This document shows positions 18,561-25,528 of a DNA stretch of 64,000 bases, one piece after another. Numbering within the stretch: position 1 is the first letter of the stretch; the number at the start of each line of letters is the position of its first letter. Origin of the DNA: an uncultured Dysgonomonas sp. (GTDB taxonomy: Bacteria > Bacteroidota > Bacteroidia > Bacteroidales > Dysgonomonadaceae); assembly GCA_937995835.1 (NCBI GenBank), contig CALKIV010000026.1, positions 1 to 64,000 of the forward strand, read 5' to 3'. Made by a program: the position numbers and the translations under genes. The notes below the pieces were generated by a model. The model had not been told where the DNA came from. It saw only the letters and a program-made list of their open reading frames with translations, and made no database searches.

Positions 18561-19829
18561 ATGAATAACAAACAAGCAACAACAAACTATCTGGTACCTT
18601 TCATCACAATGGTGATCCTGTTTTTTCTGGTAGGCTTCCTCACTGTTGTCAATCAGCAATTTCAAGTACCCTTAAAATCAGTATTGCTAAATAATGCTGG
18701 CAATCTGAAAAATACGCTCACCGTACTGATCACCTTTGTGTGGTTTATGGCATATCCACTGTCTAGTGGATATGGGGCACGAATGGTAGATCGTCTTGGA
18801 TATAAAGGCACACTCATACGAGGATTGATGATCTTAGTCTTAGGATTGTTGTTCTTCGAGTTGGCTGTTCTTCAACACGTCTATGCTCCTGCATACATCA
18901 GCTTGGGCGAGGCATCCATTCCTATCGGATTTTTCATCTTCTTAATAGGATCATATCTAGTGGGAACAGCTACGGCCTTTCTCCAGATAGTCATCAATCC
19001 CTACTTGGTAGCAAGCAGTGTATCGGGTACCAGTCCGATTCAGCGTCAGATGATTGGAGGATCGGGAAACTCTATTGGAACCACCATTGCTCCTTTTTTT
19101 GTGTCAGGTATCATATTTGGAGGTGTGGCAATGGAAGAGATCGAAACCAAACAACTGATCATTCCTTTTATTGGGCTTATGATAGCTATGGCTGTAGTTA
19201 TATTTGTTGTTCGTAGACTCTCATTACCACAAATTGAAGGTACGACAAATGAATCGGGAGAAAAATTAGAGAAAAGTATCTGGTCATTTTCTCATCTCCG
19301 TCTTGGAGTTGTAGCACTCTTTTTCTATGTAGGAGTGGAAGTTTGCATAGGTGCAAATATCAATCTCTATGCCGAAAGTTTGGGAGGTTCATTTGCTCAA
19401 GCTGCTGTCAAAATGGCGTCTCTCTATTGGGGAGGAATGCTCATCGGACGTTTAATAGCTTCTACATTAAATAAAATATCAGCTAATATACAGCTGTCTT
19501 TTTCTGCCTCCATTGCCACTGTCTTGCTGATTATATCTTTAGTAACAGCCAATCCTTGGTTTCTGGTAGCAGTTGGTCTTTTCCATTCCGTGATGTGGTC
19601 GTCTATCTTCACCTTATCCATAGATAAACTAGGGAAATATACCTCTCTAGCTTCAGGCAAACTGATGATTGGTGTGCTTGGTGGAGCCTTGTTACCTCTG
19701 CTCCAAGGTGTACTTGCAGACTCCATGGGAGGGCAATGGACATATACATGGATCATTGTTTTGGTGGGCGAACTATACTTGCTCTATTATGGGCTGATAG
19801 GATATAAAGTAAAACAAGAAGGAATATAA
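18561..19829 (+). CDS. FucP/GluP-like MFS sugar:H+ symporter
   Basis: The protein has 422 residues and about 12 transmembrane helices, for example VPFITMVILFFLVGFLTVVN at the N-terminus. It carries family signatures of the FHS (fucose/galactose/glucose) group: the first-helix pattern FFLVGFLTVVNQQFQVPLK, the A-motif equivalent GARMVDRLGYKGTLI, and YWGGMLIGR in helix 7 or 8. It should import the monosaccharide released by the PUL B enzymes across the inner membrane. The gene lies 18 bp after GH127 and 21 bp before the methyltransferase gene, so all are probably co-transcribed. The sugar (glucose, fucose, galactose, arabinose or a methylated sugar) is not deducible. Confidence 0.85.
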   Translation: MNNKQATTNYLVPFITMVILFFLVGFLTVVNQQFQVPLKSVLLNNAGNLKNTLTVLITFVWFMAYPLSSGYGARMVDRLGYKGTLIRGLMILVLGLLFFELAVLQHVYAPAYISLGEASIPIGFFIFLIGSYLVGTATAFLQIVINPYLVASSVSGTSPIQRQMIGGSGNSIGTTIAPFFVSGIIFGGVAMEEIETKQLIIPFIGLMIAMAVVIFVVRRLSLPQIEGTTNESGEKLEKSIWSFSHLRLGVVALFFYVGVEVCIGANINLYAESLGGSFAQAAVKMASLYWGGMLIGRLIASTLNKISANIQLSFSASIATVLLIISLVTANPWFLVAVGLFHSVMWSSIFTLSIDKLGKYTSLASGKLMIGVLGGALLPLLQGVLADSMGGQWTYTWIIVLVGELYLLYYGLIGYKVKQEGI

Positions 19830-19850
19830 AATCTAATAATACATATTACA

Positions 19851-20858
19851 ATGAACAGTAAATTAAGTAAAACCCACTCTTTTCTTCAAACACCTAAAAC
19901 AGGCGATGGAAGAAGATTTTTTCACCCCATCTTGATGATGTATCCAGCACATCATTTTGGTAAAACCTATACCGATTTCATGACAGATCATCGGGTATTG
20001 GTGGAATCGAACATGAAATGCCTCGAAATGCACGACTTTGATGCTGTGAGTGTTATTTCTGACCCTTACCGTGAAGCTGCTGCCTTTGGAGCTAAAGTTT
20101 ATTTTGAAGGAAACCACTCGCCCAAAGCTGATATACTGATTAAAAATGCTAGTGATGTAGACAGTCTACGCAATCCTGATGTTTATGCAAATGAGCGCAC
20201 ATTAGATCGCATCAACGGTGTAAAATATTTTAGAGAACTATTAGGTCCCAAATTTCCAATCATTGGCTGGGTTGAAGGCCCATTAGCCGAATCTGCAGAC
20301 TTAGCCGGCATATCAGAAACAATGATGAATATGATGATGGAGCCTGACATGGTGAAAAAACTTCAACGCAAATGTTTACAAACAGCCAAAGATTTTGCAT
20401 TGGCTCAGATAGATGCCGGAGCTAATATTATAGGTGTAGGTGATGCTTTATGCTCGCAAATTCCACCAGAAATGTATGATGAGTTTTGCTTCGAGCTACA
20501 TCAAGAACTTTTTGAATTTATACATGCAAAAGGAGCATTAGTCAAACTACATATCTGTGGAAACATCACTCATATTCTACCCTCACTAGCCAAAACCGGA
20601 CTAGATATTCTGGATGTGGACTGGATGGTAAATATGGCTGATGCCTATCAAGCCATGGGAGATGAGGTAATGTTGGCAGGTAATCTTGATCCTGTATCGG
20701 TTATCCTAGAAGGCAACCAAAGTTATATTGAGGAAAAGTATAATGAAATAGAAAAAGTGGTACCACGCGACAACTGGATTGTGATGGGAGGATGTGAAAT
20801 TCCACCTGCTACACCTGTAGAAAACGTGAATCTTTTGAGGAAATTGTCCATGAAATAA
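19851..20858 (+). CDS. UroD/MtaA-type corrinoid methyltransferase 1 (last gene of the PUL B operon)
   Basis: The protein has 335 residues with no signal peptide, so it is cytoplasmic. It has the uroporphyrinogen-decarboxylase fold used by methyltransferases MtaA, MtbA and CmuA. The zinc-binding pattern H-x-C-Xn-C is present: His234 and Cys236 in KLHICGN, and Cys315 in MGGCEIPPATP. Also present are GWVEGPLAESADL and LAGNLDPVSVI. The metal pattern and the neighbouring corrinoid protein make a methyl-transfer role far more likely than haem synthesis. The gene starts 21 bp after the permease and runs with the PUL, which suggests that a methylated compound imported by this locus is the methyl donor. 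Alternatively it could pass the methyl group to an acceptor thiol. Confidence 0.82.
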   Translation: MNSKLSKTHSFLQTPKTGDGRRFFHPILMMYPAHHFGKTYTDFMTDHRVLVESNMKCLEMHDFDAVSVISDPYREAAAFGAKVYFEGNHSPKADILIKNASDVDSLRNPDVYANERTLDRINGVKYFRELLGPKFPIIGWVEGPLAESADLAGISETMMNMMMEPDMVKKLQRKCLQTAKDFALAQIDAGANIIGVGDALCSQIPPEMYDEFCFELHQELFEFIHAKGALVKLHICGNITHILPSLAKTGLDILDVDWMVNMADAYQAMGDEVMLAGNLDPVSVILEGNQSYIEEKYNEIEKVVPRDNWIVMGGCEIPPATPVENVNLLRKLSMK

Positions 20859-20870
20859 TAGAATAATAAA

Positions 20871-20912
20871 AAGAGAGGGAATTGGTATAAATACCAATTC
20901 CCCATACTCTCT
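20871..20912. terminator. Bidirectional terminator between the two convergent methyltransferase genes
   Basis: GGGAATTGGTA (20877-20887) pairs with TACCAATTCCC (20892-20902) around a 4-nt loop. The stem is extended by AGAGAG/CTCTCT flanks and bordered by A-rich and T-rich sequence. It ends the plus-strand PUL B operon and the minus-strand gene that stops at 20912. Confidence 0.85.
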
Positions 20913-21922
20913 TATCTATTATTAAAACACTCTACGGCATCGTAAAAAGCATCGATATTGGCAAATGAAACTTCAGGAGGTGTATCACAACCAGAGGAGA
21001 TGACAAAATTGGGATAATCGGCTAATTTTTCCAGCAATGAATAGGTATCACGACCAATGCTCTCAGGGGTTCCCATCTTGAAAACACCTACTGGATCTAG
21101 ATTACCCATACCTATCACATCGGCTGGCAATTCTTTCATTGCTTCCAACATATTGATAGCATTCCCGAAGTGATAACTCATGGCTCCTGTGGCTAGCATA
21201 GCTTCCGTACAGTGCCCTTTGTTTCCACAGTTGTGCAAAATGATGGCAAAAGAGTCGTCTTGCAGTGCATCCACTATCTGTTTTACATAAACGGACGAAA
21301 ATTGCTTACAATCATCGTTAGACATTAGACCAGCAGCCGGCTCAGCTAACATTATGCCATTTGCTCCGGTAGCTTTCAATGCCTTACCATATTCAATAAT
21401 AAAATCGGTACATTTTTGAAGTAATTTATTGGCTGCATCCGGATCAATGTAGAGTAGCATCATTATTTCAGACATATCATACAGACGTCCTGCAAGCGAG
21501 TATGGACCTATCATTCCTGACAGCAATGGCTTGTCTGTAATGCCTTCAGCTGCCAATTGGTTAGCTTTGATGTACTCTTGAACACGCCCAACGTTTAACG
21601 ATGGCACAGTTAGTTTTTCTATGTCTTCGGCACTTGTCAACAGACGTTCGGAAACGGTAGGTACTTCATTGTCATCGAACGATATTTTACAGCCAAAGGC
21701 CTCAGCCTCTACTGTAAGATCCATAATGACCGTCGATGCAGCCGAAGGGTATTTACTATTAAGAGCTATAATGGCATCAGCATGTGTTCTACCATCGGTA
21801 ACGGCATCTATGATACGTTTTCCGATAATCTCAATACCGGGGTTAGTCATAATGGGTAGAGCAACACTTTGTTTATTGCTAATGATGTTTTGCATCCATT
21901 GACGCATGTTAATGTTTTTCAT
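20912..21922 (-). CDS. UroD/MtaA-type corrinoid methyltransferase 2
   Basis: The protein has 336 residues and is cytoplasmic. It is a second UroD-fold methyltransferase, clearly divergent from the first. The zinc signature is His230 and Cys232 in ILHNCGNKG and Cys312 in SSGCDTPPEV. It shares MIGPYSLAGRL, LAEPAAGLMSNDDC and GMGNLDPVGVF with MtaA/MtbA relatives. It is divergent from the AraC regulator gene, with only 46 bp between them. Having two such enzymes around one corrinoid carrier recalls the MT1/MT2 division, in which one methylates the corrinoid from the substrate and the other passes the methyl on. Which is which cannot be told. Confidence 0.82.
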   Translation of the reverse strand: MKNINMRQWMQNIISNKQSVALPIMTNPGIEIIGKRIIDAVTDGRTHADAIIALNSKYPSAASTVIMDLTVEAEAFGCKISFDDNEVPTVSERLLTSAEDIEKLTVPSLNVGRVQEYIKANQLAAEGITDKPLLSGMIGPYSLAGRLYDMSEIMMLLYIDPDAANKLLQKCTDFIIEYGKALKATGANGIMLAEPAAGLMSNDDCKQFSSVYVKQIVDALQDDSFAIILHNCGNKGHCTEAMLATGAMSYHFGNAINMLEAMKELPADVIGMGNLDPVGVFKMGTPESIGRDTYSLLEKLADYPNFVISSGCDTPPEVSFANIDAFYDAVECFNNR

Positions 21923-21968
21923 AATAAGAATATTATTTATTTCGTAAAACTATTAAATTCATATAATT

Positions 21969-22847
21969 ATGGATTTTCGATCTATAGGAGAAGATTTCAG
22001 CATTCTGCCTCAACCTTTTTTAGATTTGATGACAGATAACCCATTCACCGGCGACCTTTATGTCCATTCCATTGGTCGGGTGAGTGATGCTCCACACCAT
22101 CATGTTTCATCGGCTGAGGGGGAAGACTACTGCGTATTCATCTTCTGTATTCAGGGGCGTGGTAGAGTTCAAATATTCAATAAAGAATATACACTTACCA
22201 CCAACCAGTTTATAGTTATACCTCAACACACTCCCTTTCAATATTCTTCATCTCGCACAGATCCTTGGAATATCCATTGGGTTCGCTTTATGGGAACTAA
22301 AGCTATTTTTTATTCAAACCAAGTCAATGTAATACACACGCTACCTTCTATTCATTCGTTGCGTGAAAAACAAAGCGAACTCTTCGAATCCATGTTCTCA
22401 GCACTCATTGGTGATTTGAGCTTGGAGAAACTTAATTATGTCAACTCATTACTCATGTATTACTTGTCGCTTTTTCTCTATGGTGATATGTATAGCGACA
22501 CGTACCTCAATCCTCGCCATATTGTGGGAGTGATCAATCGTGTAACGCACTACATGAATGAAAATATTGAACAAAACCTAAGCATCAGCGAATTGGCCGA
22601 GTATGCAGGGTATAGCGACTCATACTTCTATCGAAAATTTACTACCGAAACAGGGTACTCACCTATCGACTATTTCATCAGAATGAAGATCAACAAAGCT
22701 TCGGTCTATCTCATAAAAACTAAAATGACTGCTGCTCGTATTTCGTATAAACTAGGCTTTAGTAATCCTGATTATTTTTCTCGTACATTCAAAAAAGTCG
22801 TTGGTATTACAGTTTCTGAATTCAGAAAAGAAGGTTTTCGACTTTAA
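21969..22847 (+). CDS. AraC family transcriptional regulator with cupin sensor domain
   Basis: The protein has 292 residues. The N-terminal AraC-type cupin is at about 25-150 (CIQGRGRVQIFNKEYTLTT, FIVIPQHTPFQY). The C-terminal double HTH is at about 190-290 (NLSISELAEYAGYSDSYFYR, then AARISYKLGFSNPDYFSRTF). It sits divergently beside methyltransferase 2 and convergently with the reactivation-domain gene, overlapping it by 4 bp at the stops. This position suggests control of the corrinoid module. A pair of direct repeats 22 bp apart upstream of the corrinoid-protein promoter is a plausible binding site. The ligand is probably a small sugar or sugar derivative, by family analogy only. Confidence 0.85.
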   Translation: MDFRSIGEDFSILPQPFLDLMTDNPFTGDLYVHSIGRVSDAPHHHVSSAEGEDYCVFIFCIQGRGRVQIFNKEYTLTTNQFIVIPQHTPFQYSSSRTDPWNIHWVRFMGTKAIFYSNQVNVIHTLPSIHSLREKQSELFESMFSALIGDLSLEKLNYVNSLLMYYLSLFLYGDMYSDTYLNPRHIVGVINRVTHYMNENIEQNLSISELAEYAGYSDSYFYRKFTTETGYSPIDYFIRMKINKASVYLIKTKMTAARISYKLGFSNPDYFSRTFKKVVGITVSEFRKEGFRL

Positions 22848-23527
22848 GCTTCAGTCACTCTCTTTTTATAACAGGTTTTCATCATACAAATATCACAACC
22901 ATAAGCTTTCTTTGCCATCTGCTCGCCTAGCGCAATGATACCACTAACAGACTTGATAGGAAGCATAAGCGATGATTCTGTAAGTCTTACCCCACAAGGT
23001 TCGGGAGGAAAAAAGGAGAATAACTTTTGTTGTTCTTTTACCCCCCAACCACAATATCCAGGGCTATAAGAGTTGCTGATATATTGTTGTTTTTCTCCAG
23101 CCACTTGCTCCAAGTCTAGACTTACTGCTCGTGCTGTGGCTTCAGCAATTTCCGACCCAATGGCATCAGCAAGAAAAGTCAACCATACGTCTCCTTGCTG
23201 GTGCAATTCTTCGAGCCAATTATCAAACTCTCGTCCAGCTGTTGCAATGAATAAAGCAATAGATTGTGCCTTATCCATATACTCAACGATCACCTTTCCT
23301 ATCGTAAAGGTTACTTCCTCAACCTGAATATTTACACGCCCTATTTTTATATCTTCCTTGATGACATAGCAATACGATGGTTTACAGATTTTAGAAATAG
23401 TATCTATCATTTCTTGCACCATCTGTTGCACATCGACAGGAGGGCATGCTCCTCCGTAGCCCAAACTCAGGTAGATATCATCAATTCTGATATCCAATGC
23501 TTGAAATGAAATCTTGTTTATCTTCAA
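22844..23527 (-). CDS. Stand-alone methionine-synthase-activation-domain protein (corrinoid reactivation)
   Basis: The protein has 227 residues and resembles the cobalamin reactivation (SAM-binding) domain of MetH, without the homocysteine, folate or B12 domains. The SAM-site equivalent is SYSPGYCGWGVKEQQK (about 153-168), matching the MetH R-x-x-P-G-Y region. GREFDNW and FLADAIGSEIAEATARAV are also family-typical. The C-terminus has a cysteine cluster, Cys211, Cys214 and Cys219 (CDICMMKTC). Co-transcribed with the corrinoid protein (10 bp apart), it probably remethylates or re-reduces the inactive cob(II)alamin form in trans. Whether the cysteines bind an iron-sulfur cluster or another metal is unknown. 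Confidence 0.75.
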   Translation of the reverse strand: MKINKISFQALDIRIDDIYLSLGYGGACPPVDVQQMVQEMIDTISKICKPSYCYVIKEDIKIGRVNIQVEEVTFTIGKVIVEYMDKAQSIALFIATAGREFDNWLEELHQQGDVWLTFLADAIGSEIAEATARAVSLDLEQVAGEKQQYISNSYSPGYCGWGVKEQQKLFSFFPPEPCGVRLTESSLMLPIKSVSGIIALGEQMAKKAYGCDICMMKTCYKKRVTEA

Positions 23528-23537
23528 AATGTTATTT

Positions 23538-24179
23538 TTAACTTGCTACTGTCATCAATTCTTTTGCTGTTCCTACTGCGCTATTGGCATTTGCACTAAA
23601 TCCATGTGCACCAATGCTCTTTGCAAATTCACGCGAGATGGGTGCTCCTCCAACCATTATTTTAACTTTACCTTTCAGTGGTGATGCTTCTATGGCATCT
23701 ATCACCTCTTTCATATAATTCATAGTGGTGGTTAACAGAGCAGACATACACAATATATTAGCTCCATTTTCTTCTAGTGCTTTTATAAATTGTTCACTAG
23801 AAACATCAACACCGATATTGATCACCTCAAAGCCACACCCCTCCAACATAGATGCTACAAGATTTTTGCCTATATCATGCAAATCACCTTTCACCGTACC
23901 AATAACTACCTTGCCCAAAGACACGTTTGCTTCACCTTGCAACAATGGTTTTATGATATCAAGTGCTCCCTTCATGGCACGAGCACTCATCAGTAGATTT
24001 GGAACAAAGGCCTTTCCTGCTTCGAAACGTGCCCCCACTTCTTCCATCGCTTTTATCATATAGTCATTTATCAACGATTGAGGATTGGCTCCTTCGGCTA
24101 AAGCGGTATTAGTTGTTGCTATTGACTTTTCTAGATTACCGGCTAGAATAGCTTCGTATAGATCATTTAAATTTGTCAT
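23538..24179 (-). CDS. MtaC/MtbC-like cobalamin-binding methyl carrier protein
   Basis: The protein has 213 residues and the usual two-domain layout. The helical cap (about 1-88, with FVPNLLMSARAMKGALDIIK) corresponds to the MetH B12-binding cap. The Rossmann-like corrinoid domain (about 89-213) has the lower-ligand signature D-x-H-x-x-G as Asp99, His101 and Gly104 (GDLHDIGKN), then CMSALLTTTMNYM and VGGAPIS. It carries methyl groups between methyltransferases in one-carbon demethylation systems. It is the first gene of a two-gene operon with the reactivation-domain protein and has a near-ideal promoter at 24206-24236. The donor and acceptor are unidentified. Confidence 0.88.
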   Translation of the reverse strand: MTNLNDLYEAILAGNLEKSIATTNTALAEGANPQSLINDYMIKAMEEVGARFEAGKAFVPNLLMSARAMKGALDIIKPLLQGEANVSLGKVVIGTVKGDLHDIGKNLVASMLEGCGFEVINIGVDVSSEQFIKALEENGANILCMSALLTTTMNYMKEVIDAIEASPLKGKVKIMVGGAPISREFAKSIGAHGFSANANSAVGTAKELMTVAS

Positions 24180-24205
24180 AATTCTTTCACTTTTAAGGTT
24201 TAATA

Positions 24206-24236
24206 CAAAAGTATTCTATTTAAGACACTTGTACAA
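24206..24236 (-). promoter_or_regulatory. Consensus Bacteroides promoter of the corrinoid-protein operon
   Basis: On the minus strand, TTG (24236-24234) and TACTTTTG (24213-24206) are separated by exactly 20 bp. This matches the -33/-7 rule closely. The predicted transcript start falls about 20 bp before the ATG at 24179. Confidence 0.7.
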
Positions 24237-24265
24237 TGCACAAAACCACCCTAATCCATGCACAA
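24236..24265 (-). promoter_or_regulatory. Candidate AraC-type direct-repeat site upstream of the corrinoid operon
   Basis: ATGCACAA occurs at 24236-24243 and again at 24258-24265, in the same orientation and 22 bp apart. The inner copy abuts the -33 element. This is a typical activator position and spacing for AraC-family proteins, and an AraC gene is part of the cluster. Confidence 0.4.
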
Positions 24266-24286
24266 TACTATCCTTTATTATAAACA

Positions 24287-24322
24287 ACAAAGATTAGAGC
24301 TAATAACAACCCTAATCTTTGT
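24287..24322 (-). terminator. Stem-loop after the glyoxalase-fold gene
   Basis: ACAAAGATTAG (24287-24297) pairs perfectly with CTAATCTTTGT (24312-24322) around a 14-nt loop. It lies between the end of the glyoxalase-fold gene (24399) and the promoter of the corrinoid operon. The following T-run on the minus strand is weak, so a purely structural role is also possible. Confidence 0.5.
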
Positions 24323-24398
24323 CTCACCTCGGAGGTTATGCAAAAAAGCACCTCTCAAAAACAATCTATTTTATACCAAATTTATATCGATATCATGC

Positions 24399-24785
24399 TT
24401 ATCCTACAATTTCTACATAGTTGCCCTCTGGATCCCAAATAACACTTTCGTAATACCCATCACCACTCGTTCTGGGCTCGCCAACAATTGTATAACCATC
24501 TCTTCGCAACTTTTCAGTTAATACATCAACAGCATCTTTTCCTCCTACTGAAATAGCAAAATGCGCTAACCCTTTCAAATTCCCTCTACTTGTAGGGCTG
24601 TCTGTATTTGGTATATGCATTAATTCGATGCGAGTGGTATCTTCACCAAAAGATAAAAAGTATGAAGTAAAATTTCTTTTAGGATTAAAGTATTTTTCAC
24701 CACAAGTCATGTCAAAATATTCCATATAAAACTGTCGTAACAACTCTATATCATCTGCCCATATAGCTAAATGTTCTATCTTCAT
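24399..24785 (-). CDS. VOC-superfamily (glyoxalase-fold) metalloprotein
   Basis: The protein has 128 residues and two beta-alpha-beta-beta-beta modules of the vicinal-oxygen-chelate fold. Putative metal ligands are His5 (EHLAIWADD), a Glu near 54 (RIELMHIP), a His near 76 (LAHFAISVG) and Glu126 (GNYVEIVG). This is the H/E/H/E arrangement of glyoxalase I-like enzymes. The family covers glyoxalases, dioxygenases and resistance proteins, so the reaction is not assigned. It is divergent from a Crp/Fnr regulator with a shared 121-bp control region, so the two may be one small regulated unit. Confidence 0.75.
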   Translation of the reverse strand: MKIEHLAIWADDIELLRQFYMEYFDMTCGEKYFNPKRNFTSYFLSFGEDTTRIELMHIPNTDSPTSRGNLKGLAHFAISVGGKDAVDVLTEKLRRDGYTIVGEPRTSGDGYYESVIWDPEGNYVEIVG

Positions 24786-24821
24786 TTCACCTTCCTTTTA
24801 AATTATATTTATTAGTTTTAT

Positions 24822-24830
24822 GCAAAGATA
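24822..24830 (-). promoter_or_regulatory. -7 element of the glyoxalase-fold gene
   Basis: The minus strand reads TATCTTTGC, a full match to TAnnTTTGC, 37 bp before the ATG. A TTTTTG lies about 17 bp further upstream, which is slightly short for a -33 element. Confidence 0.5.
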
Positions 24831-24853
24831 GAGGTTGAGAGAATGAGCAAAAA

Positions 24854-24865
24854 TGACGCTCGTCA
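24854..24865. promoter_or_regulatory. Inverted repeat TGACG-N2-CGTCA in the VOC/Crp divergent region
   Basis: TGACGCTCGTCA is a 5-bp inverted repeat around 2 bp. It lies between the two divergent genes, 42 bp before the Crp/Fnr ATG and just upstream of the -33 region of the glyoxalase-fold gene. Crp/Fnr proteins bind such dyads, so it could be the site of the adjacent regulator. Confidence 0.35.
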
Positions 24866-24906
24866 ATTTCTTATATCATAGCTCTTATTATTAAAAGGAT
24901 CTAAGG

Positions 24907-25476
24907 ATGTCAGTAATAAAAGTACTTGAGGATTTATATGGTAAGATTTTATCAGAAGAATCTAAAATAAAATTAGAAAAAGCCTTCAATGTGGTCAATT
25001 ACAAAAAGGATGAGATACTCTTGCAACAAGGTGAAATCTGTACTAAGTTTATTTTGATAAAAAAGGGAATCATTCGTCTCTTTTACTACAAAGACGGACG
25101 AGATATTACAGAGCATTTTAGTACAGAGTATGAGTTTGTTTTTGCTATCGAGAGTCTATTTTGCAAGAAGCCAACTGAGTTGATGATAGAAGCACTTGAG
25201 GACTCTGAGGTCTATGAAATAGCATACGACGAACTACTGAGACTCTGTTCAACAGCTACTGACATCAGTAAACTATATCAGCGAATCCTTGAATTCGATC
25301 TGGTTATCTCCCAAAAGAAAGCTGATTCGTGGCGCTTCGAAAGTTCGCGTGAAAGATATGAACGCTTCAGTGCTGAGTATCCAGAGGTCGTTCGACGTGC
25401 ATCCATCGCTCACATTGCTACCTATTTATTGATGACTCCTGAAACATTAAGCAGAGTTAGAGCTGGTACATTGTAG
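24907..25476 (+). CDS. Crp/Fnr family transcriptional regulator
   Basis: The protein has 189 residues. The N-terminal cyclic-nucleotide-binding-type beta-roll is at about 20-120 (YKKDEILLQQGEICTKFILI, GIIRLFYYKDGRDITEHF). A dimerisation helix and a short C-terminal winged HTH follow (HIATYLLMTPETLSRVRAGT). The short C-terminus is normal for Bacteroidetes members of this family. There is no cysteine set for an iron-sulfur cluster, so an Fnr-type oxygen sensor is unlikely. It probably regulates itself and the divergent glyoxalase-fold gene. Confidence 0.85.
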   Translation: MSVIKVLEDLYGKILSEESKIKLEKAFNVVNYKKDEILLQQGEICTKFILIKKGIIRLFYYKDGRDITEHFSTEYEFVFAIESLFCKKPTELMIEALEDSEVYEIAYDELLRLCSTATDISKLYQRILEFDLVISQKKADSWRFESSRERYERFSAEYPEVVRRASIAHIATYLLMTPETLSRVRAGTL

Positions 25477-25486
25477 TTTATTTATA

Positions 25487-25524
25487 AATAACTCCTAGCC
25501 CTTAAGAACTAGGAGTTATTTTAT
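25487..25524. terminator. Bidirectional terminator between the Crp gene and the acetylesterase gene
   Basis: AATAACTCCTAG (25487-25498) pairs perfectly with CTAGGAGTTATT (25509-25520) around a 10-nt loop, with T-rich sequence on the plus side and A-rich sequence on the other. It serves the convergent genes ending at 25476 and 25529. Confidence 0.85.
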
Positions 25525-25528
25525 TGGG

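Noticed and set aside
19851..21922. UroD-fold genes as haem biosynthesis uroporphyrinogen decarboxylase (hemE)
   Set aside because: Both have the H-x-C...C zinc pattern of methyltransferases and lie beside a corrinoid carrier and a B12 reactivation domain, with no other haem gene near.
24180..24398. Cobalamin riboswitch before the corrinoid operon
   Set aside because: The operon's own leader is only about 20-30 nt after the predicted transcript start, and I saw no B12-box-like conserved core. The 11-bp stem at 24287-24322 lies upstream of the promoter.
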